This document shows positions 25,025 through 32,687 of a stretch of DNA of 64,000 bases, piece after piece. Source of the stretch: Halioxenophilus aromaticivorans (GTDB lineage: Bacteria; Pseudomonadota; Gammaproteobacteria; Pseudomonadales; Cellvibrionaceae); the NCBI RefSeq assembly GCF_042850945.1, contig NZ_AP031496.1, positions 1,736,001 through 1,800,000 of the forward strand, in the 5' to 3' direction. The notes under the pieces are model-generated. The model saw only the letters and a program-made list of their open reading frames with translations. It searched no databases and was not told where the DNA came from. The stretch's first letter is position 1. Each line of letters starts with the position of its first letter. The translations under genes and the position numbers were made by a program.

Positions 25025-26485
25025 ATGCGCCAAGTCAATAATTTTATCAATGGTGAATTCCAACCCGCGGATAGCGCGCAACGTTTTGAAAAGCGCTCAC
25101 CGGTTAATAACCAAGTCATCGCCTCCATCGCCGAAGCCAGCAAGGCCGATGTAAACCGAGCGGTGCAAGCCGCGCAGCAAGCCTTGAAAGGGCCTTGGGG
25201 ACAATTTACCACTGAGCAGCGTGTGGCTATGTTGTACGAGGTGGCGGAAGAGATCACCCGTCGGTTTGATGATTTCGTAGCCGCAGAAATGGCCGACACC
25301 GGTCAACCAAGCCATGTTATGAAGCAGGTTTTTATTCCACGAGGTGCCGCCAATTTTAAAATTTTTGCCGATGTTATTAAAAACGTTGCCTCAGAATCCT
25401 TTCAGATGGCAACTCCGGATGGCCGAGGCGCGCTTAATTATGCCCTGCGAGTACCTAAAGGTGTTATTGGTGTGATTTCTCCTTGGAATGCACCGTTTAT
25501 GCTAATGACCTGGAAGGTCGGCCCGGCGTTAGCCTGCGGCAACACTGTAGTGGTTAAGCCTTCCGAAGAGACCCCTCTTACCGCCACCTTGTTGGGTGAG
25601 GTGATGAACAAAGTGGGCGTGCCACAGGGCGTTTATAACGTGGTCAATGGGTTTGGCCCGGATTCCGCTGGGGCCTTTGTTACCGAGCACCCAGGGGTGG
25701 ATGCTATTACGTTTACCGGTGAGACTAAAACCGGCACCGCCATCATGAAAGCGGCGGCCGAGGGGGCTCGGGATGTCTCTTTTGAGATGGGTGGCAAAAA
25801 CGCCGGCATTATTTTTGCCGACTGCGATTTCGACGCAGCGGTGGATGGCATTTTTCGTTCAGCATTTTTAAACACGGGCCAAGTGTGTTTGGGAACCGAG
25901 CGGCTCTATGTGGAACGGCCTATTTTTGACAAATTTGTGCAGGCCTTAAAAACCAAAGCCGAAGCGGTTAATTACGGCGCGCCCACTGAGCATGGCTCAA
26001 ACTTTGGCCCGTTAATCAGTAAAGAGCACCAGCAAAAAGTCTTGTCTTACTACAAGCTGGCCGTAGAGGAGGGGGCCACCGTGGTGACTGGCGGTGGTGT
26101 GCCCGATATGCAAGGTGAATTGGCCGAAGGCAATTGGGTTCAGCCAACCATTTGGACAGGCTTAAACGATAATGCCCGCGTGGTGCAAGAAGAAATTTTC
26201 GGCCCCTGCTGCCATATTAGTCCATTCGATCGTGAGGACGAAGTTATCGCCTTGGCTAACGATACCGAATACGGTTTGTCCACCACCATTTGGACCACGA
26301 ATCTGTCTCGCGCCCATCGGATGGCTGAGGCGGTTGACGTGGGTATCACCTGGATTAACAGCTGGTTTTTGCGCGATTTACGTACGCCATTTGGCGGCTC
26401 TAAACAGTCGGGTATTGGCCGCGAGGGTGGTGTTCACTCGTTGGAGTTTTATACCGAAATGCGCAACGTTTGTATAAAACTGTAG
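25025..26485 (+). CDS. dmpC: 2-hydroxymuconic semialdehyde dehydrogenase
   Basis: A 486-residue aldehyde dehydrogenase that oxidises 2-hydroxymuconic semialdehyde to 2-hydroxymuconate (4-oxalocrotonate branch) with NAD. The catalytic Cys lies in NTGQVCLGTERL, the general base Glu in SFEMGGKNAG, and the NAD-binding loop in FTGETKTGTAIM. VISPWNAPFMLMTWKVGPAL is the usual family stretch. It follows dmpP and the small ORF and begins the lower pathway genes. Confidence 0.93.
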   Translation: MRQVNNFINGEFQPADSAQRFEKRSPVNNQVIASIAEASKADVNRAVQAAQQALKGPWGQFTTEQRVAMLYEVAEEITRRFDDFVAAEMADTGQPSHVMKQVFIPRGAANFKIFADVIKNVASESFQMATPDGRGALNYALRVPKGVIGVISPWNAPFMLMTWKVGPALACGNTVVVKPSEETPLTATLLGEVMNKVGVPQGVYNVVNGFGPDSAGAFVTEHPGVDAITFTGETKTGTAIMKAAAEGARDVSFEMGGKNAGIIFADCDFDAAVDGIFRSAFLNTGQVCLGTERLYVERPIFDKFVQALKTKAEAVNYGAPTEHGSNFGPLISKEHQQKVLSYYKLAVEEGATVVTGGGVPDMQGELAEGNWVQPTIWTGLNDNARVVQEEIFGPCCHISPFDREDEVIALANDTEYGLSTTIWTTNLSRAHRMAEAVDVGITWINSWFLRDLRTPFGGSKQSGIGREGGVHSLEFYTEMRNVCIKL

Positions 26486-26627
26486 CTCTTTTCATAACAA
26501 TAAACGCATCGCTGGTTGCAGCTATACCGCTGAAAATACTCGATTAATACCGGGTTTGTAAAGCTGGCGCGAGCGCTGAATAATAGCTGGTCACAAAAGA
26601 CGTGGGCCTGCTTTTTGGAGAAATACT

Positions 26628-26846
26628 ATGCCCATCATTGAGATGCACCTACTCACCGGCCGCTCGGCGGAAACTAAAAGCCGAGTGGCCAAGGCCATTA
26701 CCGCAGCCGCGGCCGAGTCCTTGGGCGTCAGCCCGGATACCGTACGCATTATGATAACCGAGCACGCCAAAGACGATTTTTATGTGGCGGGTATTGCTGG
26801 GCGCGCGTCAGATCGGCCCGCGGTGGCGACGGAGGAGAACCCATGA
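26628..26846 (+). CDS. dmpI: 4-oxalocrotonate tautomerase
   Basis: A 72-residue tautomerase that ketonises 2-hydroxymuconate. After Met removal the N-terminus is the catalytic Pro (PIIEMHLLTGRS), with Arg11-like and Arg39-like residues (TGR; VRIMITE) and the aromatic residue in DDFYVAG. The tail is about ten residues longer than in the classical 62-residue enzyme. TTTTTGGAGAA precedes the ATG. The end overlaps dmpF by four bases. Confidence 0.93.
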   Translation: MPIIEMHLLTGRSAETKSRVAKAITAAAAESLGVSPDTVRIMITEHAKDDFYVAGIAGRASDRPAVATEENP

Positions 26847-27757
26847 GCAAAATAAAATGCGCCATTATTGGCTCCGGCAACATCGGTACCGACTTAGTTT
26901 ATAAAATTCAACGCAGCCAAGTATTAGAGCCGGTTTGGATGGTGGGGATTGATCCGCAGTCAGAGGGTTTAGCGCGGGCCAAGAGTATGGGCTTAAAAAC
27001 CACCGCCGACGGCGTGGATGGCTTGGTGCCCCATGTGCTTGAAGACGGCGTGCAAGTCGCGTTCGATGCCACCAGTGCCTATGTGCATGCCGAAAACAGC
27101 CGCAAGCTTAATGCGCTGGGTGTGATGATGATTGATCTCACCCCGGCGGCTATTGGCCCCCTGTGTGTGCCGCCGGTAAATTTAAAACAGCACGCCGACA
27201 ATTTTGAAATGAACGTCAATATGATTTCTTGCGCCGGCCAGGCCACCATTCCTATCGTTAATGCCGTAGTACAGGTGCAGCCGGTGGACTACGCCGAGAT
27301 CGTAGCCAGCCTAGCGTCTAAATCCATCGGCCCGGGTACCCGCGCTAATTTAGACGAATTCACTTACACCACCTCCAATGCTATTGAAAAAGTGGGCGGC
27401 GCTAAAAAAGGTAAGGCCCTGGCGATCATCAACCCGGCCGAGCCGCCCATGATTATGCGCAACACCATTTATTGCCGCACCCAAGGTCAGCCGGACCAAG
27501 AAGCCATTACGCGCTCTGTTTTGGCAATGATTAAACAGGTGCAAATTTACGTGCCGGGTTATCGCCTAGTTAACGGCCCAGATTTCGACGGCAATTTAGT
27601 GTCGGTATTTATGGAGGTGGCAGGTCTTGGTGACTACCTGCCCACCTATGCCGGCAACCTGGATATTATGACTGCCTCGGCCTGCCGTACGGCGGAAATG
27701 TTTGCTCAAGAAATATTGGCGGGCAAAATTGAATTAAAACCGGTGGAGGTAGCCTAG
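26843..27757 (+). CDS. dmpF: Acetaldehyde dehydrogenase (acylating)
   Basis: A 304-residue enzyme turning acetaldehyde, CoA and NAD into acetyl-CoA; in this pathway it forms a channelling complex with the aldolase DmpG. The nucleotide-binding motif GSGNIGTDL starts the protein and the catalytic Cys is in NMISCAGQATIPIV. Start overlaps dmpI (ATGA), and dmpG follows after 2 bp, in line with the fixed partnership of the two proteins. Confidence 0.96.
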   Translation: MSKIKCAIIGSGNIGTDLVYKIQRSQVLEPVWMVGIDPQSEGLARAKSMGLKTTADGVDGLVPHVLEDGVQVAFDATSAYVHAENSRKLNALGVMMIDLTPAAIGPLCVPPVNLKQHADNFEMNVNMISCAGQATIPIVNAVVQVQPVDYAEIVASLASKSIGPGTRANLDEFTYTTSNAIEKVGGAKKGKALAIINPAEPPMIMRNTIYCRTQGQPDQEAITRSVLAMIKQVQIYVPGYRLVNGPDFDGNLVSVFMEVAGLGDYLPTYAGNLDIMTASACRTAEMFAQEILAGKIELKPVEVA

Positions 27758-27759
27758 CC

Positions 27760-28806
27760 ATGGCAGAGTTAAAAGGTCGCAAAGTCATTCTGCACGATAT
27801 GTGCTTACGCGATGGAATGCACGCTAAAAAAGAGCAGATATCCATAGAACAAATGGTCACCGTAGCCAAGGCGCTGGACGCCGCCGGTATGCCCTACATC
27901 CAAGTCACCCATGGCGCAGGCCTGGGCGGTAATTCGCAACAGCATGGATTTGCTTTGGCCACTAACGAAGAGTACATCTCGGCGGTGGCGCCACTGATGA
28001 AACAGGCTGTGGTTTCAGTGCTATTAATACCGGGCCTGGGCACTATGAAAGAACTTAAATCCGCCTATGATGCCGGCGCTCGCAGTGTGCATGTGGCAAC
28101 CCACTGCACCGAGGCCGATACCGCGCCACAGCACATTGCCTACTGCCGAGAGTTGGGGATGGACACCTCGGGATTTTTGATGATGGCGCACTTAAACGAC
28201 GCCAAGGGCTTGGTGCAAGAAGCCAAAAAGATGGAATCCTACGGTGCCAATACGGTGTATGTGACAGACTCCGCCGGATTTATGTTGCCAGAGGACGTTA
28301 CCGAGCGGATTTCCGCCCTACGCGATGCCTTAAAACCTGAAACCGAAATTGGCTTTCACGGCCACAATAATTTGGCTATGGGCAATGCCAATTCCATTGC
28401 CGCTATAGCCGCAGGTGCCAGCCGTATTGATGGCTCTGTGGGCGGCTTGGGCGCCGGCGCCGGCAACACGCCTTTGGAGTCATTTGCCGCCTGTTTGGAG
28501 CGCATGGGTGTGGAAACCGGTGTGGATTTATTCAAGCTAATGGATATGGCCGAGGAAATTATCTTTCCCATGATGGAGCATATTGTACGGGTGGATCGTG
28601 AATCCTTAACCCTGGGTTACGCCGGTGTGTACTCCACCTTCTTATTGCATGCCAAACGGGCATCCCAGCGCTACGGCGTTCCCACCCGGGATATTCTAAT
28701 GGAGTTGGGTCGTAAAAAGATGATTGGTGGCCAAGAGGATATGATTTTGGATACCGCCATGACCATGGCAAAACAGCGCGGCTTACTGCAAGCGGTTGCC
28801 CAATAA
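27760..28806 (+). CDS. dmpG: 4-hydroxy-2-oxovalerate aldolase
   Basis: A 348-residue metal-dependent class II aldolase that splits 4-hydroxy-2-oxovalerate into pyruvate and acetaldehyde. The motif CLRDGMHAKKEQIS holds the catalytic Arg and metal Asp; the metal-binding H-x-H is in GFHGHNNLAMGNAN. The C-terminal communication domain with RYGVPTRDILMELGRKKM is present. Length and order (dmpF-dmpG) are standard. Confidence 0.96.
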   Translation: MAELKGRKVILHDMCLRDGMHAKKEQISIEQMVTVAKALDAAGMPYIQVTHGAGLGGNSQQHGFALATNEEYISAVAPLMKQAVVSVLLIPGLGTMKELKSAYDAGARSVHVATHCTEADTAPQHIAYCRELGMDTSGFLMMAHLNDAKGLVQEAKKMESYGANTVYVTDSAGFMLPEDVTERISALRDALKPETEIGFHGHNNLAMGNANSIAAIAAGASRIDGSVGGLGAGAGNTPLESFAACLERMGVETGVDLFKLMDMAEEIIFPMMEHIVRVDRESLTLGYAGVYSTFLLHAKRASQRYGVPTRDILMELGRKKMIGGQEDMILDTAMTMAKQRGLLQAVAQ

Positions 28807-28831
28807 GAATAGAAAAATAACAGACGTTATC

Positions 28832-29596
28832 ATGCAAACAGAAAAAGAAGTGGCCGTGGTGGTGGGGGCAACCGGTGCCTTTGGCCAAGCCATGGTAAAA
28901 CGCTTATTGGAGCACAACTTAAACGTAGTGGCTGTGGCCCGCAGTGCCGCTGCTGTTGACGCGCTGGCGGCGGACTACCCGGGCGTTACCGGCTGTGTAG
29001 CCGATATAGCCGACGATAGCGCCATAGAAACCATTGCCAACACGTTGGAGAACTGCGGCGCTCGGGTACGCACGGTGGTGCATGGCCCTGGTGTGGGCGT
29101 TGCCGGTGGTATTTTAACCGCGCCCACACAAACCATGGTAGAAGCGGTAAATATCAAAGTTGGCGGCTTGCTGCGCTTGGCCCGAGCCGCCGACACAATG
29201 CTGGCCGACCATGCTCGTATTATTGCCATTGGTGGTCACTACGGCCTGGAGCCAACCGCCTACGCGGCTGCCGCAGGTGTGGCCAATGCGGCATTGATCA
29301 ATGTGGTGCGCCAGCTGAGCCTGGCCTACGGGCCACGCAATATTACCGCCCACGTAATTGCCCCGGGGCCGGCGGATACCGAGCGTTTGCACCGAGTGGC
29401 GGCCACGCGGGCACAGCAGCGCGGGCTTAGCTTGGACGACGTACTAGATGAAATGCGGGCTGAATCCAGCATCGGTGCTTTTACCACTCCAGAGCAGGTC
29501 GCCTGGGCGGTAACCACCTTGTTGGCGCCCGAGGCCACGGCTATGACGGGATCAACCTTGATGTTGGATTCTGGCCGCCGTAAAGGATTGCCTTGA
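28832..29596 (+). CDS. SDR-family oxidoreductase with altered active site
   Basis: A 254-residue short-chain dehydrogenase/reductase fold protein. The dinucleotide motif is VVGATGAFGQAM (residues 10-21), so NAD(P) binding is likely. The usual catalytic set is incomplete: Tyr144 is present in TAYAAAAGV, but the Lys four residues on is Ala148, the preceding Ser is missing (IIAIGGHYG) and NNAG is replaced by HGPG. The ATG at 28832 is preferred over an upstream TTG at 28796 inside dmpG. It fills the position where dmpH or dmpD/E would be expected, but these are different folds. Function unknown. Confidence 0.85.
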   Translation: MQTEKEVAVVVGATGAFGQAMVKRLLEHNLNVVAVARSAAAVDALAADYPGVTGCVADIADDSAIETIANTLENCGARVRTVVHGPGVGVAGGILTAPTQTMVEAVNIKVGGLLRLARAADTMLADHARIIAIGGHYGLEPTAYAAAAGVANAALINVVRQLSLAYGPRNITAHVIAPGPADTERLHRVAATRAQQRGLSLDDVLDEMRAESSIGAFTTPEQVAWAVTTLLAPEATAMTGSTLMLDSGRRKGLP

Positions 29597-29649
29597 TTCA
29601 AATAAATCCTGTGTTCCGCTCAAGCGTAAGCAGCTAAAAATCAAAAAAG

Positions 29650-29709
29650 TAACGATGTTAATTTTAACGATAGCAATTATAACGATAACAGTTATAACGT
29701 AAACAACAG
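29650..29709. repeat. Degenerate 15-bp tandem repeat upstream of the second tautomerase
   Basis: Four units with a 15-base period begin at 29650, 29665, 29680 and 29695, each starting TAACG(A/T). The units drift (TAACGATAGCAATTA, TAACGATAACAGTTA). They fill the AT-rich spacer between the SDR and tautomerase genes and end 10 bp before the ATG. A role in translation or mRNA structure is possible but unproven. Confidence 0.75.
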
Positions 29710-29719
29710 AGGCAACCCC

Positions 29720-30142
29720 ATGCCCGTAGTGCATTTTCATTTAAGCGAGTGTTCCGCCAGCGAGCAGCAATGCCGCCAATTATTGGAATTTGCCAGCCAA
29801 GAATACGCTCGCATTCTCGAAGCGCCCATGGAGCGTGTGCGTGGTATGATCACCGTGCATCGCAACCACGAAATGGCGCTGCAGGGTAAAACCTTACAGC
29901 CGGGTGAAACCGGCGCACCGTTTTTTGAGGCCATGGTATTGCGGGGTAGAAACCTTGCGCTGCGGTCTGAATTAATGGATATTTTTACCCAAGGCACGGC
30001 AAAAATATTGGGTATTGATGCGTCGGTGATTCGCGGCAGAATTATCCAAGTAGACCCAGAAGACTGGTGCATAGCCGGTAAAACGGCGGCGGAGATTCGA
30101 AAAGCAGAGATCGAGGCCCGCGCCGACGCTAGCAATAATTAA
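29720..30142 (+). CDS. Tautomerase-superfamily protein, double-length
   Basis: A 140-residue protein that begins with Met-Pro (PVVHFHLSE), giving the catalytic amino-terminal Pro of the tautomerase superfamily. It appears to consist of two beta-alpha-beta units, the second from APFFEAMVLRGRNLALR to about RGRIIQVDPEDW. ERVRGMITVH keeps an Arg39-like residue. Its size is that of CHMI, cis-CaaD or malonate semialdehyde decarboxylase rather than of DmpI. It could isomerise or decarboxylate a ring-cleavage product; this is inference from context only. Confidence 0.8.
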   Translation: MPVVHFHLSECSASEQQCRQLLEFASQEYARILEAPMERVRGMITVHRNHEMALQGKTLQPGETGAPFFEAMVLRGRNLALRSELMDIFTQGTAKILGIDASVIRGRIIQVDPEDWCIAGKTAAEIRKAEIEARADASNN

Positions 30143-30186
30143 ATAAACACTAAAACAATAACGAAAAGAAATAATTAAAACAATAA

Positions 30187-30543
30187 ATGAACTACATTAT
30201 CCGCGTTATTGATGACGAACTGGATATCGATGAAAGCTTCGGTTGCAATGAAGATGAATCGGTACTTCATGCCATGCACCGCACTGGCCGCAAGGGCATT
30301 CCTCTGGGCTGTCGGGGTGGCGGTTGCGGTGTGTGTACGGTGCAGGTAAAAAAAGGGCACTATAGCCATAAAGCCATGAGCGCCTGCCACATCAGTGAAG
30401 ACGACCTAGCCAACGATACGGTACTGGCTTGCCGAATATTCCCAGAGCAAAACTTAGAGTTGTGCATTACCGGCAAAATACGCCGCCGGTTTGCAGCCAA
30501 GGCCAACCCAATGTTGTTGGCCTCGCACAGGGCAGGGCGTTAG
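30187..30543 (+). CDS. dmpQ: DmpQ/XylT-like [2Fe-2S] ferredoxin
   Basis: A 118-residue plant-type ferredoxin with the cluster motif GCRGGGCGVCTVQV and the fourth Cys in VLACRIFPEQ. DmpQ/XylT ferredoxins re-reduce the iron of catechol 2,3-dioxygenase after oxidative inactivation. In classical operons it sits between dmpP and dmpB; here it is the last gene, 11 kb from the dioxygenase. Its stop codon overlaps the convergent LysR gene by four bases. Confidence 0.9.
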   Translation: MNYIIRVIDDELDIDESFGCNEDESVLHAMHRTGRKGIPLGCRGGGCGVCTVQVKKGHYSHKAMSACHISEDDLANDTVLACRIFPEQNLELCITGKIRRRFAAKANPMLLASHRAGR

Positions 30544-31451
30544 GCCGACTCCGCCGTTGCTTGGGATTGTTTAAATTGGCGTACCTTCTCCAAAAACGAT
30601 TGCAGCAACGGTGAGTTATCTTCTGAGCGATAAATACAGCTTAAATCCACCTTGGCGCCCTTGGGCAGATTAACCAAGGGTTTGTAGCTAACGCCGGCCA
30701 GTTTGAGGGCCGCCGCCGATTGTGGCACCACACACACGCCAAAGCCGCCGGCAACCAAAGAAACCCCAGTCACCGCATCGCCCACCTCATGTGACACCTG
30801 CGGTGTGTAATTCGCTTGGTGGCACAGGTTAACCACCTTATCCTTAAAGTTTGGGCTGCCTTGTGACGGGAATAAAATCATAGGCTGATGTTGTAACTCG
30901 TTAAAATCGATCTCCTCTTTTTGGCCCAGTTCTGTGGTGGTGTTTACGGCCACCCAAATATCCTCGGAACGTATTAATTCCGATGTAATATCTGGCAACG
31001 GTGCCAGTATTCGATTAAACGCCACGGTGACTCGGCCCTGCCGCAGGGCTTCAATTTGTGCCGCTTTACCCATGGTGTGTAGCACCACTTTTACATCGGG
31101 GTAATCCTGCCGAAACGACAGTAAAATACGCGGTATGGTATCCAAAATCCCCGAGCCAAAAATCGCCACATCCAAACGGCCAAGCTGACCGGTGCCTGCG
31201 CGCTGGGTGCGCTCGGTAGCTTGTTCCACTAGGGCAAAGATATTTTTTGCCTCGCGCAAAAATATTTTGCCTGCCTCAGTTATTTCCATGCCCTTAGGGG
31301 TACGATTAAACAGCGCAACGCCCAGTTCATCCTCCAATTGGTGGATCTGCCGGGTCAGTGGCGGTTGAGAAATGTTCAGTGCGGTGGCAGCGCGGCCAAT
31401 ATGGCCTTCTTCTGCCACGCTAATAAAGTAGCGCAGTTTGCGTAAATCCAT
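30540..31451 (-). CDS. LysR-type transcriptional regulator
   Basis: A 303-residue LysR protein with the N-terminal winged HTH (GHIGRAATALNISQPPLTRQIHQLEDELG) and a periplasmic-binding-like effector domain (about residues 90-290). It resembles regulators of aromatic degradation (CatR/BenM-type), but the effector is not deducible. It converges on dmpQ with a four-base overlap and is divergent from the lipoprotein-RND group, either of which it could control. Confidence 0.92.
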   Translation of the reverse strand: MDLRKLRYFISVAEEGHIGRAATALNISQPPLTRQIHQLEDELGVALFNRTPKGMEITEAGKIFLREAKNIFALVEQATERTQRAGTGQLGRLDVAIFGSGILDTIPRILLSFRQDYPDVKVVLHTMGKAAQIEALRQGRVTVAFNRILAPLPDITSELIRSEDIWVAVNTTTELGQKEEIDFNELQHQPMILFPSQGSPNFKDKVVNLCHQANYTPQVSHEVGDAVTGVSLVAGGFGVCVVPQSAAALKLAGVSYKPLVNLPKGAKVDLSCIYRSEDNSPLLQSFLEKVRQFKQSQATAESA

Positions 31452-31713
31452 GCAGGTACACCTGATATCGTTATTTTAGGTTTTTAGAGCTTAGCGCTGG
31501 GGCCACTTTTACAGCCCAGTTTTAAGCTTTTATGCAGTATCCGTTGTGGTGAAGGTAATACTTTATAAGTATCGAAAATGGGAGTCAATTGTATTGGATG
31601 GGTATGGGATACCTGAATTACAGTGTGTTTCAAATCGCCGCCCGAGCTATAGAAAATCTTAAATAGCCATTTGGCAAAACAATAAAAACACATTGCCTAT
31701 TTCCGATGCTTTT

Positions 31714-32676
31714 ATGAATAACTATAAAGAAAAACATTCGTTGCTAGCAGCAGCTCAATGCCTATCAATGGCCGCTATTGCCATAAGTTTAGCCGGTTGT
31801 GAGGCCGCACTGGATTTGTCCGGCGTTAACACCACATTGGATAACCCCGTTCGCCGTACCGATCAAATCCAAGGCCTCGCACAGAACACACAAGCCCAAG
31901 TAGCAGTGGGCAATTTTGGTTTGGTGTTGCATCGCACGCGCGGCAGTGAAGACTGGCACCGATTGGAGTTGCCCGGCCAACCTGGTTTAATCGATATTGC
32001 CACCTGCCCGGATGAGCAATTCGTTGCGCTGGGGTTTGAGCGTGATTTATGGTTGGGCGATAAAAATGCTGGCCAATGGCAAAGCAAGCCCATACCAACA
32101 TCAGAAAATCTATTGGCCGTTACCTGTGCCCCCGATGGCACTATTTGGGCCGTGGGCAGTTTCTCCAGCCTGTATTCCTCATCCGATGCGGGCGATAGCT
32201 GGGCGGAGTTCTCATTGAACGAAGACGCCATGCTCACCAGTATCCAGTTTTTAACCGCCGACATTGCATACGCCACCGGGGAGTTTGGCTTGGTGATTAA
32301 AACCGAGGACGCCGGCGAACAGTGGCAGGTGTTAGCGCCCATTCAGGCTGAGTTTTACCCGCAAACCACATTTTTTAGCGATGAGCAAACCGGCTGGGCC
32401 GTAGGTTTGGATGGCACCGTGTACCAAACAACGGATGGCGCTGGCAGTTGGCAGCTAAACGATACCGGTGTGGATGCGCCGCTGTATCAAGTCATAGAGC
32501 ACGATTCTAACCCACTGTTATTGGGCGACAACGCCACTGTGCTCACTCGCACTGAAGGTCAATGGCAGCCTTTGGCTTTATCTATTCCTCCGGTGTTTTT
32601 ACGCGCGGGTCTTGTGGATAACCAACAATTATTACTCGCCGGTGGTAACGGTGTGTTGCTAAGCGTTGATCTTTGA
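31714..32676 (+). CDS. YCF48/BNR-repeat lipoprotein linked to RND exporter
   Basis: A 320-residue exported protein with a lipobox (AISLAGC) after a hydrophobic stretch, so it is probably a lipoprotein. The mature part shows repeats of the form W(A/G)VGxxGxxxxTxDxGxxW (for example VGSFSSLYSSSDAGDSW and ATGEFGLVIKTEDAGEQW), a YCF48-like beta-propeller. The ATG at 31714 is chosen over a TTG at 31693. It is 11 bp upstream of the RND gene; this pairing recurs with DUF1302/DUF1329 genes in degraders of hydrophobic compounds. Confidence 0.85.
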   Translation: MNNYKEKHSLLAAAQCLSMAAIAISLAGCEAALDLSGVNTTLDNPVRRTDQIQGLAQNTQAQVAVGNFGLVLHRTRGSEDWHRLELPGQPGLIDIATCPDEQFVALGFERDLWLGDKNAGQWQSKPIPTSENLLAVTCAPDGTIWAVGSFSSLYSSSDAGDSWAEFSLNEDAMLTSIQFLTADIAYATGEFGLVIKTEDAGEQWQVLAPIQAEFYPQTTFFSDEQTGWAVGLDGTVYQTTDGAGSWQLNDTGVDAPLYQVIEHDSNPLLLGDNATVLTRTEGQWQPLALSIPPVFLRAGLVDNQQLLLAGGNGVLLSVDL

Positions 32677-32687
32677 GGTAGTTAATT

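Noticed and set aside
28796..28831. TTG start for the SDR inside dmpG
   Set aside because: It gives a basic N-terminal extension before the nucleotide-binding strand; ATG 28832 fits the family better.
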